Positions 22,849 through 30,220 of a DNA stretch of 32,475 nucleotides are shown in pieces. Numbering within the stretch: the first letter of the stretch is position 1; each line of letters begins with the position of its first letter. The notes beneath the pieces were generated by a model that was given only the letters and a program-made list of their open reading frames with translations, was not told the origin of the DNA and did no database searches. The stretch lies in contig DASUTC010000092.1 of NCBI GenBank assembly GCA_036374795.1, positions 1 to 32,475 of the forward strand, in the 5' to 3' direction. This DNA is from Herpetosiphonaceae bacterium (GTDB lineage Bacteria; Chloroflexota; Chloroflexia; Chloroflexales; Kallotenuaceae). A program made the position numbers and the translations under genes.

Positions 22849-23009
22849 TTTCAAGTTCAAAGCTTCAAGTCCAGGGATCAGGGGTCGGGGGAGTAGCGAA
22901 CACGGGAACACAAGAACACGGAAGGTACGGCTTTGTTCTTTCGTTCTTTTGTTCCCGTGTTCTTTTGCCGGGTGCCCATGCCCAAAGGGCACCCGGTTCT
23001 TTGTTCTGC
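22849..23009. repeat. Long heptad tract with 20-bp inverted repeat and GGGTGCC hairpin copy B
   Basis: At least 20 units keep 7-bp phase, from TTTCAAG to GTTCTTT. Within it 22898-22917 and 22943-22962 are 20-bp inverted copies with one mismatch. Next, CCGGGTGCCC (22968-22977) pairs perfectly with GGGCACCCGG (22987-22996); this is hairpin copy B. The region probably ends transcription of the cluster and insulates the sigma-factor gene. Confidence 0.65.
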
Positions 23010-23039
23010 TCCTTGCGGCACGGGGCAGCGAGTGGCCTA

Positions 23040-23048
23040 TGCTACAAT
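23040..23048 (+). promoter_or_regulatory. Extended -10 (TGC-TACAAT) of the sigma-factor gene
   Basis: TG at 23040-23041, C, then TACAAT (23043-23048), 33 nt before GTG 23081. No good -35 is present, which fits an extended -10 promoter. Confidence 0.5.
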
Positions 23049-23080
23049 AGGCGGACACGTTTCGCCGAGGGGTACGCATC

Positions 23081-23686
23081 GTGGATAAGACGGTTGACGA
23101 TCGAACACTCTATGTTGCTTGTCAGCAGGATGGTACCGATGCTCAAGCTGATGCCTTCGAGCAATTGTGGGCCTACCTGTACCGCATCGCCTACGCGATG
23201 CTCCGCACACAGCGAGATCCCGCCTCCCTGGCCTCAGACTGTACACAGAAAGCGCTGATCAAAATCCATCGTAGCCTGGAGCAGTGCCGTAATCCGGTGG
23301 TCTTTCGCGAGTGGACCGCCCAGATCGTGCGCCGCGTCGTCCTCGACGAGCTGCGACGGCCTGAGTACCGGCGCTACCCGGCGATCTCGATCGACGATGA
23401 GCACGCGCCGTGGCTGGCGACCTCGCAGCAGCTTGCCGACACGACCGATGTGCGGGCGCTGCTGCACGACGTTATTTTCCACGGCCCGCTGAGCGAGCGG
23501 TCGCGGCGGGTGGTGATCGGGCGCTACTTCGCGGAGCAGACCGACGAGGTGCTGGCCCGTGCCGAAACCGAGCGCGCCGGACAAGAGATTCGGCCCAGCC
23601 ATATCCAGGTGACACGCGCGAAAAACCTCGCCGCGCTGCGCCGCGATCCGGCGCTTCTGGATCGGCTGCGCGAACTGCTGGACTAA
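23081..23686 (+). CDS. ECF-like RNA polymerase sigma factor
   Basis: 201-aa protein with a sigma-70 region 2-like N-terminal half: AFEQLWAYLYRIAYAML, then the A..CTQKALIKIHRSLEQCR segment and FREWTAQIVRRVVLDELRR, which corresponds to the -10 recognition helix. The C-terminal part (~130-201) is a diverged region 4 ending RPSHIQVTRAKNLAALR, a helix-turn-helix ending often seen in chloroflexal ECF-like factors. Start GTG 23081 has GAGGGG 8 nt upstream. It is followed after 154 bp by a zinc-finger protein that is likely its regulator, and then by a convergent CHAT gene. Target promoters are unknown; the CHAT or secreted protease genes nearby are candidates. Confidence 0.75.
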   Translation: MDKTVDDRTLYVACQQDGTDAQADAFEQLWAYLYRIAYAMLRTQRDPASLASDCTQKALIKIHRSLEQCRNPVVFREWTAQIVRRVVLDELRRPEYRRYPAISIDDEHAPWLATSQQLADTTDVRALLHDVIFHGPLSERSRRVVIGRYFAEQTDEVLARAETERAGQEIRPSHIQVTRAKNLAALRRDPALLDRLRELLD

Positions 23687-23787
23687 GGAAAGGGAGCCGT
23701 CGTTTCGCTCGTCTTAGGATTATACTTATTTAGCGCAGGATCAAGGCGTCGGGAAACCGCAGATTCTGCACCAGAGAGGGGAATCGT

Positions 23788-23802
23788 TGGGGGCCACCCC
23801 CA
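23788..23802 (+). other. Hairpin between sigma and anti-sigma-like genes
   Basis: TGGGGG/CCCCCA stem of 6 bp with a 3-nt loop in the 154-bp gap. No T tract follows. It may modulate read-through between the two genes, but the evidence is weak. Confidence 0.3.
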
Positions 23803-23840
23803 GACCCCCGGCCTGTCGCACATTAGGGAAGGAGGCTGCC

Positions 23841-24575
23841 GTGAGCTTCGATCACTGGACATTGCAGCAAGCGCAGCGGCTAGCTCAGATCATCACACTC
23901 CACCATGACCAGGCTGCCCACAGCGCGTGCCTCGACGTGCTGGAGCCGTATATTACCGCCCAGCTTGCCGGGCAGGACTATATAGCGCTATTTCCGATCG
24001 TGACCCAGCATCTCGATAGCTGTGTCGCGTGTGCCGAGGCGTACGCCCTGGTGTACGAGGCGCGTCTCGCCGAGGCGACGGATCTGCTACCGATCGCCGT
24101 TCCCGCGCCCGCTCTGGATTTCTTGCGGCTGAGCACAGCGGATCGGCTACAGCGGACGCTCACGGCTGCGATCGAGCGGCTGGCAGAGCGCCGTTTGCGC
24201 TTCACGCTCTCCCAGTCGCTCCTCGATCTGCTCGCGCCGCAGCGCTCCGAGTTTGCGCTGCGTGGCGCTGCCCACGAGCCGATGCTTGATGTAACCGTCG
24301 ATCAGCCCTTCGGCGATGACACGCGGCTTCAGGTGAGCGTCTATCGGCAGCGCGATGCCCAGGATCAGTGTACGGTGCGCTCCCAGGTAGTGCTTGCCGA
24401 TCGCGAGTGGCCCGATCTGGCCGATCTTCCCGTGACGCTGACCGTCGGCGGCACCCAGCGCCGCGCTCACACCGATCCCTGGGGCGAAGCTGTCTTCGAG
24501 AATGTGCCGATCGACGATGTGCCGGGGCTTCAGATCGAGGTCGATGTCGATAGCCCGCCGCAGACCAGCACGTAA
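23841..24575 (+). CDS. Zinc-finger (ZAS/zf-HC2-like) anti-sigma-type protein with C-terminal beta domain
   Basis: 244 aa from GTG 23841 (AAGGAGG 5 nt upstream; the longer in-frame version lacks a ribosome-binding site). H57-x3-C61-x2-C64 (QHLDSCVACAEAY) is the ZAS-type zinc motif found in anti-sigma factors. The helical N-terminal part before it resembles zf-HC2 proteins. No membrane helix is seen, so it would be a soluble regulator. Residues ~150-240 form a beta-rich domain that ends like a carboxypeptidase-regulatory-like or Cna-B-like fold (TDPWGEAVFENVPIDDVPG). Its last 46 bp overlap, tail to tail, the end of the CHAT gene. Binding of the adjacent sigma factor and sensing through the CHAT protein are inferences from gene order. 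Confidence 0.65.
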   Translation: MSFDHWTLQQAQRLAQIITLHHDQAAHSACLDVLEPYITAQLAGQDYIALFPIVTQHLDSCVACAEAYALVYEARLAEATDLLPIAVPAPALDFLRLSTADRLQRTLTAAIERLAERRLRFTLSQSLLDLLAPQRSEFALRGAAHEPMLDVTVDQPFGDDTRLQVSVYRQRDAQDQCTVRSQVVLADREWPDLADLPVTLTVGGTQRRAHTDPWGEAVFENVPIDDVPGLQIEVDVDSPPQTST

Positions 24576-27199
24576 GGTGCCCAAAAGATCGGGTTGGCGA
24601 AGGGTCGCGCTGCTGGATCGTCGCTTAAGCTCTGCGGCACGGCCTCGCCGTTCCGCGCCAGCCACTCGGCGACCTCGCGCGCGCGCAGGTGGCGCAGGTA
24701 GCGCTGCGCCGCACGCAGCGCCGTGGGCGGATCGCTGCATGGCTGCTGTGCCAGGAGGATGGCATAAAACCGCTCCATCAGCAGCCGCGCCGAGGTATCT
24801 TCGACCATCCACAGCGTGACCAGCACGGCTCGCGCGCCGGATCGCAGGAACGTCCGCACCAGGCCCATCGGCTCATCGCCGCGCAGCACCCGGCTCAGGC
24901 CGCTCCGGCACGCGCTGAGCGTCACCAGTTCAGCCTGAAGCTGGTAGTCCGCGAGCACATCGGCGGCGCTGAGCTTCTCGCCGGGGCCGATCTCCAGCCA
25001 GGAGCGCAGGGGATTGTCGTGATCGAACTCCCCGTGACAGGCGAAGTGGAGCCATCGGTAGCGCCCGACGACGGCGGACAACTGCCGCCGAATGTCGCGA
25101 TGCCCGTGCCAGACGGTTCCGCCACACAGCGCCGCGACCGTCTCCGCCTCCGGCTCGACATGCCGCAGGTTGCGGTCGGTGCCGCCGTCATAGCCCACGG
25201 TCAGACATAGCTCGGAAGCGCCAGCAGATCGCGAGCGTCCGGCGCGGAAGAGAACCGTCGCGCTCGGCGCGTAGATCAGGTCCAGGCCATGCTCAAGCAG
25301 CGGCTCGTCGTTGTCGTCGAGCAGCGCGGTGAAGGGAAGCTGATGCAGCGGGCCGTGGGGAATGATCGCCACCTGCCGCGCCGGAGCCAGCAGATCGCCA
25401 GCGGGCGCGATCAGCGCCCGGTAAATCCGGCGCAGGAGATTGCTCGCCAGGAAGCGCTGGCCGTCGGCAAGATACGGCGAGGCGGCCTGGAAGACGTTTG
25501 GATTGACCGCGCAATCATGGCCGCGTATGTCGTCGGCGGTGAGCGCTAGGAGCAGCAGCCGCGAGGGCGTTTCCAGACAGGCGCGCACCCGTGGATCGCA
25601 CGCGCGGAGCAATGCCGTTTCTGGATTGTACAGGCCGGTGCTCACATACGCCAGCACAAGCATCTGCGGAGGCAGCAGCGCCTGCACCTCACGCGCGGTG
25701 ATCGGCGCGACATCGGCGGCATGCAGGCTGGACGTATGCCGCGCCAGCATATCGGCAAAGGCCCGTGCCCGCGCGCGCTCCGCGTAGTCGAACGCCAGCG
25801 CCGCATCGCCCTGCTCCAGGCACAGCAGGATTGCCGCCTCGTAGACCTGCTGCCAGCGTCCCATGATGCTGATTTGCAGCGATTCGTCGGAGGTCGTCGC
25901 GCGCGCCGCCTCGATCGCCTCGACCGCCAGCGCGTAGTGATGCAGCGCCGCCGCCGCATGGTGGAGCCGCTGCTCGGCATGGCCGATCCGGTACTGGACC
26001 TGCGCGACAATCTCACGCCGTCCAAGCTCCTGCACTATCTCTAGCGCCGCACGATAGTGAACCAGCGCCGCAGCGTCGTCGTCCTGCGCCTGGCACACCA
26101 GACCAAGGCCAAGATGCGCGTCCACGGCGAAGGTGCGCGTGCGCATCTGGTGCAGCGCGCGCTCGAAGTCCGCGCAGGCACGGTCGAACTGGCCCTGAAG
26201 CAGCCGGACCTCGGCGATATTGTTGGTGACTTGCGCGAAGAAGTCGAGCGGCCCGTCGCGCTCGAAGATCGCGGCGGCATGGCCGAAGGCCGCCAGAGAT
26301 TGCTCCCACCGCCCAAGATCCCGCGCCACAAGCCCCAGGTTGGTCCAGGCCATCGCCTGCCAGTGAACGTTCTCGACCCGCCGAAAAAGCTCAAGGCTGG
26401 TGGTAAGCTGGCGCTCGGCGACTGGATAATCCTGGAGGTAGTAGCTCAGGATGCCCAGGTTCATCAGCGCCAGACCCTCGCGCGCAGGATTGCCGAGGCG
26501 CTGCCATAGCTCGTAGCTGGTCTGAAACGTATCTCTGGCGCGCTGATAATCGCCTTGCAGCCGCGCGAACGTGCCCTCAGAGTTGAGCACCCGCGCGCGC
26601 AGCGCGTCGTCCAGCTCGGCCTCCGTCAGCAGGCGCGTCAGCTCGGAGCGCGATGCTGCGTACTGCTCGATCAGACCGAAGCTGAGGCCACGGTAGTACC
26701 ACAGCAGGTACCGATGCCTGGGCGTTCGCAGATCGTGCAGCGGCAGCTCGGCAAGCGCGGTCGCCAGCGCGGTCGGCTCCTGCTGGATCAGCAGCTCACA
26801 GAAGCGCTCGACAAGGCGCATGGTAGTAGCTTCGAGCGCGGCGTGCTCCGGCGGAGCGGCCATCGTCAGGCGGTGCGCATAGTGCCGCGCGGCCTCGCCA
26901 ACCAGTGCGCGCAGCAGCTCCGGCGCTTCTTGCAGCGCGCTGTAGATCGCCTCCTGCACCGACGGATTGATCCGGTAGCCCGGCGCTGCTGTGCAGATGA
27001 TGCCAGCGGCCACGAGATCCGGCACGATCGTCGCGACCGGCTCGTCCACGAGCGCGGCCAGCGTGTCCAGATCGAATGTTTCGAGGATCGCCGCTGCTTC
27101 CAGCACATGGTACTGGCTCGGAGATACACGGGTGAGCCCGTCGCAGAATTGATCCGTCGTCTCTTCGGTATGCTCACTATTACGGATGATCGCCACCAT
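24530..27199 (-). CDS. TPR-CHAT protein (caspase-like protease)
   Basis: 889-aa cytoplasmic protein. Residues ~20-130 look like a winged-helix/STAND-type remnant (LEAAAILETFDLDTLAALVD, then PGYRINPSVQEAIYSAL) without a P-loop. Residues ~160-470 are tetratricopeptide-like helical repeats (for example ALMNLGILSYYLQDYPVAERQL). Residues ~560-885 are a CHAT domain with the caspase-type dyad: His722 (LHFACHGEFDHDNP) and Cys764 (LSACRSGL). CHAT proteins are clan CD peptidases; some, such as Craspase's Csx29, cleave anti-sigma-type partners when triggered. The neighbouring sigma and zinc-finger genes make a proteolytic switch plausible here, but this is inference. ATG 27199 has GGGGAC upstream. The 3' end overlaps the convergent zinc-finger gene by 46 bp. 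Confidence 0.88.
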   Translation of the reverse strand: MVAIIRNSEHTEETTDQFCDGLTRVSPSQYHVLEAAAILETFDLDTLAALVDEPVATIVPDLVAAGIICTAAPGYRINPSVQEAIYSALQEAPELLRALVGEAARHYAHRLTMAAPPEHAALEATTMRLVERFCELLIQQEPTALATALAELPLHDLRTPRHRYLLWYYRGLSFGLIEQYAASRSELTRLLTEAELDDALRARVLNSEGTFARLQGDYQRARDTFQTSYELWQRLGNPAREGLALMNLGILSYYLQDYPVAERQLTTSLELFRRVENVHWQAMAWTNLGLVARDLGRWEQSLAAFGHAAAIFERDGPLDFFAQVTNNIAEVRLLQGQFDRACADFERALHQMRTRTFAVDAHLGLGLVCQAQDDDAAALVHYRAALEIVQELGRREIVAQVQYRIGHAEQRLHHAAAALHHYALAVEAIEAARATTSDESLQISIMGRWQQVYEAAILLCLEQGDAALAFDYAERARARAFADMLARHTSSLHAADVAPITAREVQALLPPQMLVLAYVSTGLYNPETALLRACDPRVRACLETPSRLLLLALTADDIRGHDCAVNPNVFQAASPYLADGQRFLASNLLRRIYRALIAPAGDLLAPARQVAIIPHGPLHQLPFTALLDDNDEPLLEHGLDLIYAPSATVLFRAGRSRSAGASELCLTVGYDGGTDRNLRHVEPEAETVAALCGGTVWHGHRDIRRQLSAVVGRYRWLHFACHGEFDHDNPLRSWLEIGPGEKLSAADVLADYQLQAELVTLSACRSGLSRVLRGDEPMGLVRTFLRSGARAVLVTLWMVEDTSARLLMERFYAILLAQQPCSDPPTALRAAQRYLRHLRAREVAEWLARNGEAVPQSLSDDPAARPFANPIFWAPYVLVCGGLSTSTSI

Positions 27200-27671
27200 A
27201 GCGTGTCCCCAACTTCAACGACAGGATGAACGCGGTCGTTTGTTGCGACGGAGTGAGCCTGGGGGATACGTGGTCGCGGGCGATCCGGTCGATCACGCGC
27301 GCCAACGAAACCTCGTCTCCACACCTCTCGGATGTCGCGCATCTGCCGGGCTCCATACACGGCACATGCCAGCGTAGCTCTTAGAGCGGAAAGGTTTAGC
27401 CCTAATATACCGTCTTTAACTTGTAAATGAAAGCTAAAATATTAATGTTTTGCTTTTATATAGATGATCACGATACGTGTGCGGAAACCGACCGTCACCG
27501 ATCCTGCGCAGAAGCATCGATGCTGTGGAGCACGCCGGCCCCCGGCGCGGACTCACTGCTTGTGGCGGGTGAATCGGCAAAGGAAAGGTCGCGCCTCCAT
27601 CTTCCGTCTTGATTGTGGGTTTAGCGTACCGCTCGTGATCCACAGGTTTGTGAACGAAAGGACACATCTAG
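27200..27671. other. Divergent intergenic region, AT-rich in the middle
   Basis: About 470 bp between the divergent CHAT and metalloprotease genes. Bases ~27395-27465 are strongly AT-rich (TATATT, TTGTAA, TTTATATA), unlike the flanks, and probably hold promoters for both directions. I could not fix any -35/-10 pair with confidence. No coding potential is supported and no heptad tract is present. Confidence 0.4.
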
Positions 27672-29636
27672 ATGCGACGCCTCGTACAGTGCATGCTGCT
27701 GTTGCCATTGCTCCTGGTTGGCCTCCCGACGACATCAGCGCAGACGGCTGAGATGCAGACCAATCAGGTCATAGCATTTAATGTGACCGTGTCGCTCGAA
27801 TGGCAGCCGGGTACCAACGATCAGCTTCAGAACGACCTGACGCTCAGCCAGTGCGGCACGACCGGCGTGGTGGGTAACTACCTGGACGATCTGATCACCG
27901 GCCTGACACAGGCGTCGAATTATCTGGCGCTCTACACCGACGGCCAGATGAAGCTCGGCAGCGTGACGATCTATACCGGCGGAGCGAACTGGAACAACGC
28001 CAATATTCGCGTGCTGGCCGATAGCAGCTATCGCCCCAAGGCGTTCGTCGGCGGCATCGTCACATCGCCGATGGAGTACACCAGCCCGGTCACGAGCCGC
28101 AAGCAGACGTTTTATCCTAGCGCGATCTATCTGGGGCGGCTCTGGGACGGCAAAAGTGGGCGCTGCGGCCCGTGGGCCATGAGCGACGGCTATCGCACGA
28201 TCGGTCATGAGTGGGCGCACTACGCGCTGTATTTGTACGATGAATATTACAATCAAGATACGCTCGCGCCCGTGTACTGCACGAGCAGCCATAAGCATCT
28301 GCCCGATATTGCGCCCGGCGATCCGACGATCGACCAGACCGACTCGCTGATGGCCTATCATTATCGCGCCGGGCAGCTCTGGCGCGGCGATCCCAGCGAT
28401 GGCACCTGCGATGTCACGCCGCAGATGAAGATCCACGGCGAGTCCGACTGGCACACGCTCCAGCGCTTCTATCCCGGCCTTGTGATCCCATCGGCGGCCA
28501 CGGCCACCCCGACGGCTGAGCCGGTGCCGTGGACGATCGCGTCGGTCAGCTCGCTGCCGGCGAACTCGTCGGCGAATGTGCGCCTGCGCAACACGATCGT
28601 GCCGGGCGTGAAGCTATCGGGTCACGGCTATCTGGTGCGGAGCTATACCGATAAGTCGCCGCAGCGGATCATCGGCCAGGGCACGATGGTAACGGATGAG
28701 ATGTTTCCGCTGCCGTTTCTGGGCGTCGAAGATCCCGCCCATGATCGGGCTGTGATCATCGTGCAGGACGCGCAGGCGGGCGCTCAGTATGTCGCCAACT
28801 CGGATAGCACGCCGCTGGTCATCGGCCAGAGCAAGCTCAACGATCTGTATCTTCAGCGCAACGCCTGGAAGCCGTGCCTCAGCACCACGCCCACGTTTAC
28901 CACCAGCGGCGGAATCTCCCAGGTGACTCAGCTTACTGTGCGGCTGCGCGACTGTGCCGGTCTGACCAACCGGGTGCAGCTGACGTACTGCCCATCCGGC
29001 GGCAACTGTCTACCGCTCGTCACCAAGACGATCGACGCCAGCGGCAACTTCGTCCATGCGTTCACCTTCCCGTGGGGCAGCCCGCCCGCCGAGTACGGCT
29101 ACATCTACGCGCGCTCCGCCGATATCGGCGAGCGGCAGGAGGAGACGATCGGCTGGTATCAACTGGCCGGCGGCGTGGGACCGGCGACGATCACCGGACA
29201 CGCGCCGCTGCTTGAGCGCTCGGTCGATCTCACGTCGTCGAAAACCCCGCAGATCGGTTCTCCCTCGGACTCGCATATGCTCTACAGCGTGTCGTGTCCC
29301 TACCGAACATCCGTCGCAAGCCTGCCGCCGGACGTGGGAGGCATGATCGACACGCCGCTCAACGTGCAGCCGGTGATCGCCAGGGAAAACACGAGCACCC
29401 CGTGGAACACAGCCCAATCGCATCCTGCGCTGTCTGTGCGCTGGAGCTATAACCAGGATCTGCTGAATCGCCTGCGGATCACCGAAGATCGGCTGGTGCT
29501 GATGCGGCTCGATCAGGGCGCGTGGCAGGTCGTAACGCCGCGTCAGCGCAGCCTGCCGCTGGACTGGCTGGCGATCGAGGGTCAGTCGTTCGGCGGCTCC
29601 GGCGCAACGTTCGCGCTGGGCTACCTCAAGGATTGA
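27672..29636 (+). CDS. Secreted CLCA/M87-like zinc metalloprotease
   Basis: 654-aa protein with a signal peptide (LLLPLLLVGLPTTSA, cleavage near residue 24). Residues ~35-270 carry the zincin site: H179-E180-W181-A182-H183 followed by D190-E191-Y192. The spacing HEWAHx6DEY is the motif of calcium-activated chloride channel regulator (CLCA, MEROPS M87) metalloproteases, as I recall it. Seven residues later come Cys-containing segments (VYCTSSHKH, DGTCDVTP) that may form disulfides. Residues ~275-654 are beta-rich with no membrane anchor. ATG 27672 has AAAGGA 9 nt upstream. It ends at a strong terminator and stands alone. A self-cleaving or extracellular-matrix role as in animal CLCA is not shown by the sequence. 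Other HExxH families are possible. Confidence 0.7.
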   Translation: MRRLVQCMLLLPLLLVGLPTTSAQTAEMQTNQVIAFNVTVSLEWQPGTNDQLQNDLTLSQCGTTGVVGNYLDDLITGLTQASNYLALYTDGQMKLGSVTIYTGGANWNNANIRVLADSSYRPKAFVGGIVTSPMEYTSPVTSRKQTFYPSAIYLGRLWDGKSGRCGPWAMSDGYRTIGHEWAHYALYLYDEYYNQDTLAPVYCTSSHKHLPDIAPGDPTIDQTDSLMAYHYRAGQLWRGDPSDGTCDVTPQMKIHGESDWHTLQRFYPGLVIPSAATATPTAEPVPWTIASVSSLPANSSANVRLRNTIVPGVKLSGHGYLVRSYTDKSPQRIIGQGTMVTDEMFPLPFLGVEDPAHDRAVIIVQDAQAGAQYVANSDSTPLVIGQSKLNDLYLQRNAWKPCLSTTPTFTTSGGISQVTQLTVRLRDCAGLTNRVQLTYCPSGGNCLPLVTKTIDASGNFVHAFTFPWGSPPAEYGYIYARSADIGERQEETIGWYQLAGGVGPATITGHAPLLERSVDLTSSKTPQIGSPSDSHMLYSVSCPYRTSVASLPPDVGGMIDTPLNVQPVIARENTSTPWNTAQSHPALSVRWSYNQDLLNRLRITEDRLVLMRLDQGAWQVVTPRQRSLPLDWLAIEGQSFGGSGATFALGYLKD

Positions 29637-29679
29637 GCACCCTGCCGATCCCGTAAGCATACTCGCTCATCTCCTTCCA

Positions 29680-29715
29680 GGCTAGAGGCACCCCGCCTCT
29701 AGCCTCTTCTTTTCC
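29680..29715 (+). terminator. Intrinsic terminator of the metalloprotease gene
   Basis: A perfect 10-bp stem GGCTAGAGGC / GCCTCTAGCC with a 5-nt loop is followed by the T-rich TCTTCTTTTCC. Confidence 0.88.
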
Positions 29716-29809
29716 ACGCGACAGATCGACTGACCCGCCGGGGCGTCTGGCATACGCCCAGGATACGACACGCCGTGCCCCTACGAGATCGATCGATCTG
29801 CAAGTCGTG

Positions 29810-29865
29810 TAGGAAAGGTCAAAAGGATTGGCTGCGTCTTAGGAGGTGAGGACACGATAGTCGAG
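29810..29865 (+). repeat. 56-bp direct repeat, copy 1
   Basis: Begins TAGGAAAGGTC and ends GACACGATAGTCGAG. It matches copy 2 (29937-29992) at all but three positions. Copy spacing is 127 bp start to start. It lies in the non-coding ~580-bp stretch before the subtilase gene, which otherwise holds a small GGGCGT/ACGCCC hairpin near 29735-29755 and nothing coding. Confidence 0.8.
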
Positions 29866-29936
29866 CCTCTCCACCGCTCGACTCTTCCCCGGCTACAGGT
29901 CAGGTATCAACACCAAACGCATTTCGCTGGCAGGTT

Positions 29937-29992
29937 TAGGAAAGGTCAAGAGGATTGGCTGCGTCTTAGTAGGTGAGGACACGATAGTCAAG
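29937..29992 (+). repeat. 56-bp direct repeat, copy 2
   Basis: Second copy of the 29810-29865 repeat, ~230 bp upstream of the subtilase start. Both contain AGGATTGGCTGCGTCTTAG and a purine-rich GTGAGGACACG. They could be tandem binding sites or a mobile-element footprint. Confidence 0.8.
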
Positions 29993-30220
29993 TGATTTCT
30001 CCCCCTCACTCGGCTATCCCTCAGCCAATGAGCAGCTCATCCGGCGATGATGTATCGAAAGGAGGCCAACGGGTTGATCTGAGCGCCCTGACCAGGATCA
30101 CGCCACGTCGCATTTCGAGGGCCGTCTGGCCCGCCACACAGCTCTTATACCGCATTCGCAAGCATCATCCTACGTTCGCTCCTTCTTCAGTATCGGTAAG
30201 AGGTATTCTGGAGGCTATCG

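Noticed and set aside
4506-23009. CRISPR array interpretation of the repeat tracts
   Set aside because: The units are 7 bp, contiguous and degenerate, with no unique spacers of constant length and no cas genes.
27427-27612. 61-codon frame in the CHAT-metalloprotease spacer
   Set aside because: Lies in AT-rich promoter-like DNA, has no Shine-Dalgarno and no recognisable sequence.
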